A DNA stretch of 64,000 nucleotides from Austwickia chelonae (GCF_003391095.1 NZ_CP031447.1:434001-498000); one strand, 5' to 3'. Shown: positions 8,856-17,555, counted from the stretch's first letter. Notes: generated from the letters alone by a model not told the origin. Made by a program: numbers and translations.

Positions 8856-10223
8856 TCACATGTGCGGCGCCGGTATCCCCGTGACCTTCTCCGGCGACGA
8901 CGTGTCCCCGTCACCCCACCCCCGAGCCTGCGCGGCCTCGGCGAACCGAGGACACCCCAGATAGGTGAACGCCGCCGGAGCATTGGGCACCAGCCCGGGA
9001 ACCAGCGCCCGCACCACCCGCAGCGAGGTCTGAGCGATGTCGGAGGTCGTCAGATCGCAGGTGTGCACGCTCCGCCCGTCCGCCCGCAGCCGCTCGTACA
9101 CCTGAGCCATCGTGACCGGCGCGAACTCCCCGACCGGCAACACCCCACGGGCCGGTTCGACGAACCTCCGGGCCAGATGATGGGTGCGCAGGTCCTGCCA
9201 CACCTGCACATGAGCACCCAGATCGCGAACATGCTGCATCGTCGGCCCCGCCGCATCGAGATACAGGCCGTCCGCCCGATGCTCCAGATGCAGACCCTTC
9301 GCCATCAACCCCTGCTCGATCGCCCGGAAGACCCACCCGTCGGCCGTGGTCGTGCCCTGCGTGTAGATCCACGTGTGCACCGCCTCCAGAACGGCCTTAC
9401 GCGCAGCCTCGGCCGGATCGAGCTTGCAGGAGAACCCCGCCGCATAGATCCCCGTCCGACGGTCGTGCACCAGCGCACCCATGCACGGCGCATACTCCGA
9501 GGGCATCTCCACGATCCAGTACGTCAACGGACACCCGGCCATCGCCTCCGCCAGACCCGGCACACTACCCGGATCGACCCCGACCGTCGGCCCGCCCAGA
9601 TGCCACCACACCTCCAGGGCATCCCGCTCCAGAATCTCCAGCACCGCACGGTCCGTCGCATCCTGCACGCCCTGGCCGGTGGCGATCCCCGCATAGTTCA
9701 GATGCAACACCCGCGGCAGATGACGGAAACGCCGCTGCCGCCAGTTCAAATGCACCATCGCACTCGGCCACCAGCAGTACGTCCCGTCCTCCCGCCGACA
9801 CCGTGCCCACAAGGTCGGGACATCCTCGGTCAACGGGGTGTACTCGAAGCCCGGCCGGGCGATCTGCCAGGACGCCCACGACGGCAGGTCGGACACCGCG
9901 ATGACGTCCAAGCCGTCGGTGCACAACTCACGCCGGGTCCCGACCCGCAACAGATCCGGATCGAGCGACTCCGGAAGATAATTCCCGCAATACCGCTCGA
10001 CGGCCTCCCCGATCGCGGCGATCCGAGCCCCGGCCGGATCACCGAAGGTCGTGCCCAAGGAGACCCGATCAGCCGGCCAATCACCCAGATGCCGGGCATC
10101 AGCCACCGACGCCGTCATCGAGGTGTACCCCGCCGGGGCATGCTCCGGGGTGAGGACGTCTTTCACCGAACGGATCACACCGGTCAACGGATCGACGAGG
10201 GTTTCGATCGGGAGAGCACTCAT
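8856..10223 (-). CDS. YcaO cyclodehydratase/thioamide-type RiPP enzyme
   Basis: This 455-residue protein is a YcaO-family enzyme, which uses ATP to activate peptide backbone amides for azoline, thioamide or amidine formation. Visible ATP-site features are GARIAAIGEAVERYCGNY (the E-A-x-E-R-Y motif), GIATGQGVQDATDRAVLEILERDA, and a later conserved-looking CKLDPAEAARKAVLEAVH. The C-terminus ends in IPAPHM, so it lacks a clean PxPxP tail seen in azoline-forming members. The ATG at 10223 forms TGATG with the upstream hydrolase stop. The adjacent E1-like partner and SagB-like dehydrogenase favour azole formation on the 35-residue precursor; the reaction itself is inferred. Confidence 0.9.
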   Translation of the reverse strand: MSALPIETLVDPLTGVIRSVKDVLTPEHAPAGYTSMTASVADARHLGDWPADRVSLGTTFGDPAGARIAAIGEAVERYCGNYLPESLDPDLLRVGTRRELCTDGLDVIAVSDLPSWASWQIARPGFEYTPLTEDVPTLWARCRREDGTYCWWPSAMVHLNWRQRRFRHLPRVLHLNYAGIATGQGVQDATDRAVLEILERDALEVWWHLGGPTVGVDPGSVPGLAEAMAGCPLTYWIVEMPSEYAPCMGALVHDRRTGIYAAGFSCKLDPAEAARKAVLEAVHTWIYTQGTTTADGWVFRAIEQGLMAKGLHLEHRADGLYLDAAGPTMQHVRDLGAHVQVWQDLRTHHLARRFVEPARGVLPVGEFAPVTMAQVYERLRADGRSVHTCDLTTSDIAQTSLRVVRALVPGLVPNAPAAFTYLGCPRFAEAAQARGWGDGDTSSPEKVTGIPAPHM

Positions 10224-11329
10224 CACAGGGACCTTTCTTCCCGGGGCGGAACAACGGGCCGGACGGCGGCGTCCAGATAGTCGGACAGCGGTAGGACATG
10301 GGCGCGCCCGTCAGGGGCGACGACGGTGGCCCTGCCGTCCTCACCCCCGACGAACACGTGCTCGGGAGAGGACGACGGACAGGACAGCGGCGCCTGGCCG
10401 TCGTTGACGAGCCGACGATTCAACCAGGCCAACAAAGGCGCTCGCAGACCCCCTCGGGCGCGGATTGCCGCACCGACCGGGCCATCGGCCGGGAGATCAG
10501 CCAGGAGACGATGCCCCCACGGTCCGTCCAAGACGGTGACCGACCTCCCCGCAGCGGACAATTCACGTACGAGCCGATGGGCGTCGCTGCGCAGCGGACA
10601 GTGCGCACCGGTCACGACCAGGACGGGCGCGCTCCCCGGGCGTGCCCACCGCTTCAGGTCGGTGCGCGGCGCCGACCACAACCGCATCCAGGCGCGGTGC
10701 GCTCCCGGGCCGTAGTCCTCGTCGGCGAAGAGGGCATCCGGCCCTTCGGACTCGCCGACAGCGACCCTGCGGGTGAGCTCGTCCGCGCAGAGCGGACACC
10801 GAGGGGTCCGGGAGAAGCCGTGCTCGTGCCACCAGCCGATGCGCTCACGCCACCGAGGGGTGCCGTCGGCATGGTGGGCGGTCTCCCAGAGACCGAGTGC
10901 GGGCACCATGACCACGACGGCGATGATCCGGTCGGCGTGACCGGCGTCGAGGGCGGCGCGCTCGCCTTCCAATGCGGTGAAGCCTTCGTAGGAGGATCCG
11001 GCAAGGATGATGGGACGCCGATGGTCGATGGTGCGGAGGCTGTCGAGGGCGGCTAGCCCGTCTTGGTATTCATGGTCGCTGTAGGGAATCCATGCACCGG
11101 GGGAATCATGTCGTCCGCGGACGTCCTGGGCGATCAGGTCGAGACCGTGGCTCTTCCAGGAGAGGACGGCGGGGGAGCGCCGCCCGTAGGGGGTGCGCAG
11201 CAGGATGCTGCCAGGCGAGCCGGGGATCAGGTGATGGTCGGTGGCGAGCCTTGCCTCGGTGGAACTGTTGGTCGAGCAGGCTGGTGCTGTGGGCTGTCTG
11301 TTTCCGGTTCCGACGGCGGCCGGGGTCAC
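10223..11329 (-). CDS. S15/CocE-type alpha/beta hydrolase in RiPP operon
   Basis: This 368-residue serine hydrolase resembles the X-Pro dipeptidyl-peptidase/CocE family. Diagnostic stretches are LLRTPYGR, DVRGRHDSPG and the nucleophile elbow GSSYEG with S113, plus GPWGHR near the end that would supply the histidine. There is no signal peptide, so it acts in the cytoplasm. The GTG start at 11329 overlaps the stop of the E1-like gene as GTGA and the TGA stop overlaps the YcaO start as TGATG, so three biosynthetic genes are coupled. The mature protein lacks the usual C-terminal beta-sandwich of CocE/S15 enzymes. Roles could be leader removal, peptide trimming, or an acyl or ester hydrolysis in tailoring. 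Confidence 0.8.
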   Translation of the reverse strand: MTPAAVGTGNRQPTAPACSTNSSTEARLATDHHLIPGSPGSILLRTPYGRRSPAVLSWKSHGLDLIAQDVRGRHDSPGAWIPYSDHEYQDGLAALDSLRTIDHRRPIILAGSSYEGFTALEGERAALDAGHADRIIAVVVMVPALGLWETAHHADGTPRWRERIGWWHEHGFSRTPRCPLCADELTRRVAVGESEGPDALFADEDYGPGAHRAWMRLWSAPRTDLKRWARPGSAPVLVVTGAHCPLRSDAHRLVRELSAAGRSVTVLDGPWGHRLLADLPADGPVGAAIRARGGLRAPLLAWLNRRLVNDGQAPLSCPSSSPEHVFVGGEDGRATVVAPDGRAHVLPLSDYLDAAVRPVVPPREERSL

Positions 11330-12051
11330 GTGGCGGTGGCGCGTGGGGGCAGGGGCGCGGGTTCGGGGAAGCTCAGCACGGGGTGGGTGCTGGTGGTTCC
11401 GGTGATGCGGTCGTGGCGCCACAGGGTGCGGCGGTGGGTCGGCCGTGGGCTGGGGTCGGACCATTCGGCGTGGAGGATATCGACGATCCGGTGGACGATG
11501 CGCCAGGTGGTGGATTCGTCGAGGTGCTCGCGGTCGTCGCCGGCTTCGTGGTCCTGCCACCAGGTGAGTTGTTCGCGGGGGGCTTGGCTGGCGGCGAGGC
11601 GTCGTCGGATGACCTGGCTGGCGTTGGGGTCGTCCGGGGCGACCCGTAGGGGGTCGATGAACCAGAGGTCGCCTTCGCGGTAGATGTGGGTGCTGGCGTG
11701 TCCGGTGGGGAGGGGGCGTGCGGCGCGGCGGGTGTGGTCGTGGTCGAGGATGACGGTGGCGTCGGCGGGTTGTGGGGGGAGTTCGCCGAGGGTGACGGTG
11801 ACCTGGTGCTGTTGTAGGGCGTCGGCGATCCGGTCGAGCAGGGGGTGGGTGTTGTTGTCGGGGGTGTGCAGGTGCAGGTGGCGGTTCCCGCAGGTGGCCC
11901 AGCTCGCTCGTTCGTCGTGGAGGTGGCGTATCTGGGTGGTGATCTGTTCGGGGGCGGGTTCGCCGTGGAGGCGGAACCAGCGGCCGTCGCCGGTGCGGAC
12001 GACGGTGCCCTCGGGGGTGCGGACGAGGTCGGGTGCCGGGGTTGCCTGCAT
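11326..12051 (-). CDS. E1-like (ocin-ThiF-like) leader-binding partner, lacks Cys tetrad
   Basis: This 241-residue protein aligns by eye with the C-terminal part of azole-RiPP E1-like partner proteins that present the precursor to YcaO. Matching stretches are ADATVILDHD, a downstream segment STHIYREGDLWFIDPLRVAP (family: hLpv..dg..vGPlv.PG), an ASQVIRRRLAA helix and a terminal STHPVLSFPEP (family: HPvl..P.C). The usual CxxC pairs that bind zinc are absent; the only cysteine is in ATCGNRH. The ATG at 12051 follows GAGAGG. It is the first enzyme gene after the precursor, 103 bases away, and is coupled to the hydrolase. The assignment rests on weak pattern similarity plus context. Confidence 0.6.
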   Translation of the reverse strand: MQATPAPDLVRTPEGTVVRTGDGRWFRLHGEPAPEQITTQIRHLHDERASWATCGNRHLHLHTPDNNTHPLLDRIADALQQHQVTVTLGELPPQPADATVILDHDHTRRAARPLPTGHASTHIYREGDLWFIDPLRVAPDDPNASQVIRRRLAASQAPREQLTWWQDHEAGDDREHLDESTTWRIVHRIVDILHAEWSDPSPRPTHRRTLWRHDRITGTTSTHPVLSFPEPAPLPPRATAT

Positions 12052-12154
12052 GCTCTGGCCTCTCGTGGGGTGGGCTGTGGGGTGGACCCCCGGGAGACAC
12101 AGGACGTTTCCCGGGGGTCCGATCGGTTCCGGCTGGGGCCGGTTCATGACCCGA

Positions 12155-12262
12155 TCAGTCGAAGGGGTTCTCCACGAGGGCGTTGGAGTGGCTGGCGGAT
12201 TCGTGGGCCAGCTGCTCGGTTTCCTCGATCTCGGTCATGACCTGAATGACATCGTTCTGCAT
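12155..12262 (-). CDS. RiPP precursor peptide (35 residues, no cysteine)
   Basis: A 35-codon gene starts at an ATG preceded by AGAAGGAG at ideal spacing, and lies first in the leftward operon that encodes E1-like, YcaO, SagB-like and exporter proteins. The peptide has an acidic, helical leader (MQNDVIQVMTEIEETEQLA) and a short C-terminal part containing HESASHSN followed by ALVENPFD. Three serines alternate at residues 22, 24 and 26 and two histidines flank them at 20 and 25; there is no cysteine and no threonine beyond residue 15. Serine-to-oxazole conversion is therefore the only azole chemistry open to the YcaO enzyme in the core. Position, ribosome site and composition make this a strong precursor candidate; the cleavage site is not visible. 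Confidence 0.75.
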   Translation of the reverse strand: MQNDVIQVMTEIEETEQLAHESASHSNALVENPFD

Positions 12263-12347
12263 GACGTACTCCTTCTGGTTTCCTCGATTCCCGGTCGGCC
12301 TCAGGGTTGAGGGCCTGCGGTCCCGGGAGTCGAGGCCGCCACTCTAA

Positions 12348-12362
12348 TGAGAATGAATCTCG
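12348..12362. promoter_or_regulatory. Fur-family (Zur-like) box in the divergent RiPP promoter
   Basis: The 15-mer TGAGAATGAATCTCG matches the Zur-type consensus TGAAAATGATTTTCA at 11 of 15 positions and contains the inverted pair GAGA/TCTC. It lies between the precursor gene (start 12262, leftward) and the beta-propeller gene (start 12382, rightward), so one regulator could govern both directions. A second box of the same kind lies at 7-21. Zinc versus iron sensing is not decided by the sequence. Confidence 0.55.
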
Positions 12363-12381
12363 TGTGCAATAAGGTGATTCC

Positions 12382-13641
12382 ATGCCGAACGCCGACCAGT
12401 CCACCCCCCGACTCCTCGTCGCCGACCACTGCGCGGGCACCATTCACCTCATCGACCCAGCTCACCCCGTCGTCGATGAAAGTACACGCCTATTAGGGAA
12501 ATTCGGACTCTCCGAACATGCCGGCGTCCTGCAACTCCCAGATGGCGCCGTCGCTTTCGTTGACGATCTCATCGGTCGGACAATCCTGGTCGACCCCCGA
12601 CGGCCCGCAACCCACGCGATCACCGCCACCATCCCCGTTGCCACCCCAGCTGAACACCTCGCCGCCGACCCCACCGGCCGCCACCTCGTCGTCACCACCG
12701 GCCTCGGCGCCAACCCCGAACCCTGGAGCGACCTGCTCACCGCCATCGACCTGACCGACCCCGCGCAGCCGGACGCCCGCCGCATCCGCTGCCGCACCGG
12801 CGAACCCGGCGTCGTCATCCACGGAACCGGAACCGACGCCCGCCTTATCCTGCGCCACCGTGAACCCGGCAGCCTCGAAATCCTCCACCTCCAGGACGTC
12901 CTCGCCGCACCCAAAGGCAACCCCCGCCTGCGCGGCAGCGAACATCCCGGGTCCGACGACAGTGCCCACGGCGACCTTCTCCTGCCCGGCACCGACCACC
13001 TCCTCGTCGCCGAGACCACCGGCGTCCGACGCTGGACACTCGCCGACGACACCCCCCGCCACGACTGCACCCTGCCCTGGCAAGCACCCGGCCGCGGCTG
13101 GTTCCTCCGCTGGTCGCACACCCTCCACCGGGCCCTCAGCATCGTCCGCTCCGGGGGTGGTGACCCCCACACCTGGCAGAGCTGGGGTAATGCCCTGTGG
13201 GTCCACGATCCTCGCTACGACCGCACCCACGCCATCGATCTCGGCCCCGGACTGATCTTCCGCTGTGCACCCCTCGCTGGAGGCGTTGCCGTCGCCCGCG
13301 TTCACCCTGACGGCGACGAGATCGTCGTAGCCAGCATCCCCGAGGACAGCACCAGCGCATCCCAGGTCGCCCGTCGCATCCCCCTCCCACCGATGAGCTC
13401 CCCGCCCCGCCCGGGAGAATCCCCTTGGGAGAACGCCCAACGACGATCCATCACCGCCGACCCCCACGGCTCCCTCGTCGCCGTTACCTCCGGTGGAGAC
13501 GGACTCGTCCACCTCGTCGACACCGCCGACCCTCGACACGGACACCGGCAGCTGCCCTGGCCTACCTCCCTCGACCTCGGCGGGATCCTCGCCTGGTGTG
13601 ACGCCCGCCCCCACCCGCAGGTCGACTCCGTAGGGCGGTGA
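12382..13641 (+). CDS. Beta-propeller protein in RiPP cluster, function unknown
   Basis: This 419-residue protein has repeated short blade-like units such as LVADHCAGTIHLIDP, VAFVDDLIGRTILVDP, HLVVTTGL and LLVAETTGVRRW, typical of YVTN/WD-like propellers. No signal peptide and no catalytic motif are visible. AAGGTG precedes the ATG. It is transcribed away from the precursor from the shared promoter with the Zur-like box and is followed one base later by the prolyl oligopeptidase gene. The arrangement recalls a substrate-gating propeller supplied separately from, or in addition to, the propeller of the peptidase. It may bind or chaperone the peptide; this is inference. Confidence 0.65.
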   Translation: MPNADQSTPRLLVADHCAGTIHLIDPAHPVVDESTRLLGKFGLSEHAGVLQLPDGAVAFVDDLIGRTILVDPRRPATHAITATIPVATPAEHLAADPTGRHLVVTTGLGANPEPWSDLLTAIDLTDPAQPDARRIRCRTGEPGVVIHGTGTDARLILRHREPGSLEILHLQDVLAAPKGNPRLRGSEHPGSDDSAHGDLLLPGTDHLLVAETTGVRRWTLADDTPRHDCTLPWQAPGRGWFLRWSHTLHRALSIVRSGGGDPHTWQSWGNALWVHDPRYDRTHAIDLGPGLIFRCAPLAGGVAVARVHPDGDEIVVASIPEDSTSASQVARRIPLPPMSSPPRPGESPWENAQRRSITADPHGSLVAVTSGGDGLVHLVDTADPRHGHRQLPWPTSLDLGGILAWCDARPHPQVDSVGR

Positions 13642-13642
13642 C

Positions 13643-15541
13643 ATGGGAGCTGACGAGGTTGACATCCCCCCGATCTGCGCCCGCATCATCGCCGACTGGG
13701 CAGCCAGGCCCCGCGCCGAAGCCCCCGTCACCGTCGGTGACCACGTCATCCACCTTCATCGACCGTCCTGCGCGGATCACTCGATCGTCCGCCACGGACG
13801 TGTCCTCGGAAGCGACTCCGTCACGGACCCCGTCGATCCCTGGCCCGACCTTCCCCGGGTCGAGCTGCCCGCTGGGCACGTCCCCCGCCGCGCCGATCTG
13901 CACCATGACGGCACCGGATATGTGACTGCCGTCCGCCCCGGCCAGGACATCGGCCTGCTCACCGTCCTGCATCCCGGAACGCTCACCGCCAAGGCGGTCC
14001 CCAGGCTCACTGTCCGGTCAGCCCACCTGGCCGTGCACCCCGTAGATGGCCGAGCACTCGTCCTCGACGGACACACCCTGGTTGCTGTCCACCCCCACGG
14101 CGGATACACCCGGATCCCCCTGCCCAGTGCCGGGCCCGGCACCACCTGCCGAGTGACCGCCCACCACGACACGGCCACGGTCTGCCTCACTGCGCACGGA
14201 CGGGTCGACATGTGGGAGCTCCCCACCGGCAGCGATGAACTCCACCCGTCCCCGATCCTCATCCCCCCGGGGACCACCCGGATCCTGGCCACCACTCACG
14301 GATATGCCTTCGCCGATGGACACCCCGGACGACTCGTCACCAGCGACCCCCACGGCCAGACCGCAACCCTCCCGCTGCCCACTGACATACACCCCGACCG
14401 GATACGACGACTCCTCGACGACAGCGAAAACCGGATCTTGACCACCGTCGACGACGACGGCCTCACCGCCCTGTTCGTCATCCCATTGACGACCGGACGT
14501 CTCCGCGACGACCTCGACCCGACCGACTGGGAAGCACGCTGGCAAGGGCATCCCGGCGAACAGCTCACCGGCTGCGCCGTCGTCGCCGGCCACATCTGGT
14601 GGGCGACTGCCTCCCCGCTCGACCCTTGCCGGGCACGCCTGGAATCCCTGACCGCCACACCGCCGGGTGAGGGCGACCAACTTGACGAAAGAGCACGACC
14701 CCGCGAGAGCACCCGGTCGTTCGCATCAGGCCAGCAGCACCCACCACACCCGCAAGCGACCCCGCCCCCGGCGATCATGACGACAGTGGTCACTGCTCGC
14801 GACAGCACACGCCTCACCGTACGTCGAGCCGTACCCATCGGTTCACCGGTCGATGCACCGATCCTGCTGACCTGCTACGGCGGCTTCGGGGTGATCCACG
14901 ATTTGGAAGCTGCACCGACAGCACTCGCCTGGGCAGCCCTGGGCGGTGTGACTGCGGCAGCCCGGGTGCGTGGCGGTGGTGAACACGGCCCGGCGTGGTA
15001 TCGAGCCGGGTCAGGGACGGCAAAGAAAAAGGCGGTCGACGACCTCGTCGACGTGATCGACGCCTTGAGCGTCGGTGGTTCACCGATCGTGCTGGTCGGT
15101 GCCTCCCACGGCGGCTGGCTCGCCGCCTCGGCTGCTCTGCGACGCCCTGGTTTGGCCGGGATCGTGCTGACCGCACCGCTGCTGGATGTGTCTGACCTCC
15201 GCAGACGTCACCCCGCAGGCTCGGCCTGGGAACGAGAATTCGGGGTAGGCGAACCCGGGGTCGATCTGGCCGCGCTGTCCCCGCTGCTTCTGCTCGAAAC
15301 AGCGGGCGACGACCTCGTTCCGCCGCCCTGCCTGGTGTTTTCCCCCCAAGATGACCGCAGGGTCTCCCCGGAGGATGCCGATCGGTGGGTCAGGGAGTCG
15401 GCGCGGCGCGGCGCGGAGGCCACGCTGCGGGCGACTTCGGTGGGGCATAGCGGAAATGGCCGGGTTGCAGCAGATGCCAGGTTGTGGGAGATCCTGCACT
15501 GGGCGGCGCGTCAAAGCACACGGGTGACCGCCTCGACCTGA
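13643..15541 (+). CDS. Prolyl oligopeptidase-family (S9) serine peptidase
   Basis: This 632-residue cytoplasmic enzyme has an N-terminal propeller-like region (to about residue 390) and a C-terminal alpha/beta hydrolase. The oxyanion motif CYGGFG, nucleophile elbow GASHGGW (S488), acid in QDDRRV (D570/D571) and histidine in GHSGNG (H602) are all present, so it should be active. The elbow reads GASHGG rather than the GGSNGG of typical prolyl oligopeptidases. It is somewhat shorter than the usual ~700 residues. It starts one base after the propeller gene stop and is probably coupled to it. S9 enzymes cleave short peptides, so it could mature the RiPP, or break down an imported peptide chelate to free its metal. 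Confidence 0.85.
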   Translation: MGADEVDIPPICARIIADWAARPRAEAPVTVGDHVIHLHRPSCADHSIVRHGRVLGSDSVTDPVDPWPDLPRVELPAGHVPRRADLHHDGTGYVTAVRPGQDIGLLTVLHPGTLTAKAVPRLTVRSAHLAVHPVDGRALVLDGHTLVAVHPHGGYTRIPLPSAGPGTTCRVTAHHDTATVCLTAHGRVDMWELPTGSDELHPSPILIPPGTTRILATTHGYAFADGHPGRLVTSDPHGQTATLPLPTDIHPDRIRRLLDDSENRILTTVDDDGLTALFVIPLTTGRLRDDLDPTDWEARWQGHPGEQLTGCAVVAGHIWWATASPLDPCRARLESLTATPPGEGDQLDERARPRESTRSFASGQQHPPHPQATPPPAIMTTVVTARDSTRLTVRRAVPIGSPVDAPILLTCYGGFGVIHDLEAAPTALAWAALGGVTAAARVRGGGEHGPAWYRAGSGTAKKKAVDDLVDVIDALSVGGSPIVLVGASHGGWLAASAALRRPGLAGIVLTAPLLDVSDLRRRHPAGSAWEREFGVGEPGVDLAALSPLLLLETAGDDLVPPPCLVFSPQDDRRVSPEDADRWVRESARRGAEATLRATSVGHSGNGRVAADARLWEILHWAARQSTRVTAST

Positions 15542-15551
15542 CGCGCCGCCC
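15501..15551. terminator. Inverted repeat between convergent peptidase and ggt genes
   Basis: GGGCGGCGCGTCA at 15501-15513 pairs perfectly with TGACGCGCCGCCC at 15539-15551 around a 25-base loop that contains the end of the peptidase gene. It lies between convergent genes and has no T-run. A bidirectional terminator is likely. Confidence 0.45.
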
Positions 15552-15557
15552 TGGGAG

Positions 15558-17513
15558 TCAGCGGGGGTCCTTCACCGGCGCGTCCGGACGTACCACCATC
15601 GCTGAACCGCCACCGCCTCGGGTCGGTTCGGCCCCGGCGTCGAACCGACCGCCGCCCAGGATGCGGATCGCCGTGCCCCGGCCGATGTGGTCGACTGGTT
15701 TCATCGGTTGCCCCCACGCCTTCAGCGAGTTCCCGACCGGTCCGTTGATCAGCGCAGGTTCCGCGGTGGCACCGGTGTTCCGGGAAGAGATCCGTGGCGC
15801 TCCGAGCGCATGCATCGCGTCATGGCGTCGGTCGATGATTCCGGCGATGGTCTGCGCGGTCGTGGTGATGATGGTCGCGCCTCCTGCCGCACCTGCAGCG
15901 ATCACCGGCCGACCGTCCTTGAACAGGATCGACGGGCTGATCGAGGAGCGAGGACGTTTGCCCGGCCCGGGCAGGTTCGGGTCTGGTACTCCCGGGGTCA
16001 TCGGCGCGAGGTTGAAATCGGTGAGCTCGTTGTTGAGCAGGAATCCGTAGCCGGGGACCACCATGCCGCTGCCGCCGAACTGTTCGATGGTCAAGGTGTA
16101 CGAGGCGACATTGCCCCACTTGTCGGCGACGGTCAGATGGGTGGTGGCCTGCCCGTCGTTGACCTTGCCGGGTTTGCCTTTCGCCGGAGGCTCGCAGCCG
16201 CCGTATTTCCCGTCGGGGTTGCCGAAGGCGATCGGGCGGGGCTGAGCTTTTTTCGGGTTGAAACCGCAGGCGCGTTCATCGGCGAAACCTTTGGAGACGA
16301 GTTCGCGTTGTGGCACGCCCGGGATGTCGCCGACCCACCGGTTGCGGTCGGCGAAGGCCGTCGCGGTGGCTTCGGCGAACCGGTGGTAGTACTGGGCGTC
16401 GTCGACCTGGGAGAGCGGGACACCGGTCCGTTTCTCATAGGACTCCAAGAGGTTCAAGGTTTCGGCGACGGCGATCCCTCCTGAGGAGGAGCCGCCCATC
16501 CCGTAGTAGTCGTGCCCCTTGTATGTCGTCCGTACCGGTGCGATCGACTTGGTGCGATATGACGACAGATCGCTCATGGTCATGCCGCCCTTGGGCACGG
16601 TTACTCCGGGGGCGGTGCGCGGGGCGTTGACCGTGTTGACGATCGCCTTGCCGATGTCGCCCCGGTACATGGCGGCCGGTCCGTGACGGCGCAGTTCGGC
16701 GTAAGCGCGGGCCAGGTCGGGTTGGCGCAGCACGTCGCCGATTTTCACTGGTTTTCCGCCGGGTAGGAAGATCTTCGCGGTGTCGGGGAACTGGGCGAAA
16801 CGGCGGGCGTTTTCGGCGGTGGCTTTCTCGAAGTCGGCGTCGACGACGAAACCTCGCTGGGCGATCTGCTCGGCGGGGGCGAGCATGTCGCCGAAGCTTC
16901 GGGTGCCCCAGGAGTCGAGCACGTGCTTCCACGTGGCGGGGGTCCCTGGGACGCCGACGGACAGGCCGGAGTTCACGGCTTTGTGGAAGTCCATCGGGAC
17001 GCCCTTTTCCAGGAAGGAGGTTGGGGTCATGGACCGGGGCGCGCTCTCCCGTCCGTCGACGGTGGAAATTTTATTGCGGGTGGCGTCGTAGTAGACGAAG
17101 AATCCTCCTCCGCCGATTCCGTTGGCATAGGGTTCGACGACTCCCAGGGCGGCCGCGGTGGCCACTGCTGCGTCAGCGGCATTTCCGCCGCGGGCGAGGA
17201 CGTCGATGCCAACCTGACTGGCGACCGGGTCGACGCTGGCCACGGCGCCTCCGCTGCCGGTCATGGTGGCGACCTTGGGGGCGCGTTCGATGACGGGCCC
17301 GGGGCGGGTCGATTGCTGGGCTTTCGAGGAGGTTCGTCCCGGGGTGGCTGAGTGGTTCTCCTGGGTGGTTTGAGCAGCGGTGGGAGGGGATCCGGTGCCG
17401 GCTGTCATGTCCAGGGCGGCGGCAGTGGCGGAGGCGGGCAGCGCCAGGGCGAGGGCCAAGGTGCCGGTGAGAGCGGCGGTGCTCCGACGACGTGCAGTTT
17501 TCCGGGCGGTCAT
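15558..17513 (-). CDS. ggt: Gamma-glutamyltransferase (secreted)
   Basis: This 651-residue enzyme hydrolyses or transfers the gamma-glutamyl group of glutathione and related peptides. It is made as a proenzyme that cuts itself before the catalytic threonine; the expected motif TTHLTVAD is present near residue 457, after the KVNDGQA stretch. Other family parts are AATAAALGVVEPYANGIGGGGF and a GGSSSGG-like SSSGGIAV loop. The N-terminus has an arginine-rich start and a hydrophobic segment ending in ASATAAA, consistent with export to the cell wall. A Ser/Thr/Gln-rich linker of about 50 residues separates signal and enzyme. The gene stands alone, convergent with the peptidase. Free-living or host-derived glutathione use is inferred. 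Confidence 0.93.
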   Translation of the reverse strand: MTARKTARRRSTAALTGTLALALALPASATAAALDMTAGTGSPPTAAQTTQENHSATPGRTSSKAQQSTRPGPVIERAPKVATMTGSGGAVASVDPVASQVGIDVLARGGNAADAAVATAAALGVVEPYANGIGGGGFFVYYDATRNKISTVDGRESAPRSMTPTSFLEKGVPMDFHKAVNSGLSVGVPGTPATWKHVLDSWGTRSFGDMLAPAEQIAQRGFVVDADFEKATAENARRFAQFPDTAKIFLPGGKPVKIGDVLRQPDLARAYAELRRHGPAAMYRGDIGKAIVNTVNAPRTAPGVTVPKGGMTMSDLSSYRTKSIAPVRTTYKGHDYYGMGGSSSGGIAVAETLNLLESYEKRTGVPLSQVDDAQYYHRFAEATATAFADRNRWVGDIPGVPQRELVSKGFADERACGFNPKKAQPRPIAFGNPDGKYGGCEPPAKGKPGKVNDGQATTHLTVADKWGNVASYTLTIEQFGGSGMVVPGYGFLLNNELTDFNLAPMTPGVPDPNLPGPGKRPRSSISPSILFKDGRPVIAAGAAGGATIITTTAQTIAGIIDRRHDAMHALGAPRISSRNTGATAEPALINGPVGNSLKAWGQPMKPVDHIGRGTAIRILGGGRFDAGAEPTRGGGGSAMVVRPDAPVKDPR

Positions 17514-17555
17514 GGCGTGACATTAGATCTGCGAACCCGCTAGGTAAAGAGGTAA

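Noticed and set aside
12100-12443. Minus-strand frames through the RiPP precursor region other than the 35-codon gene
   Set aside because: They lack ribosome sites and run through the divergent promoter; the 35-codon frame has AGAAGGAG and the expected position.
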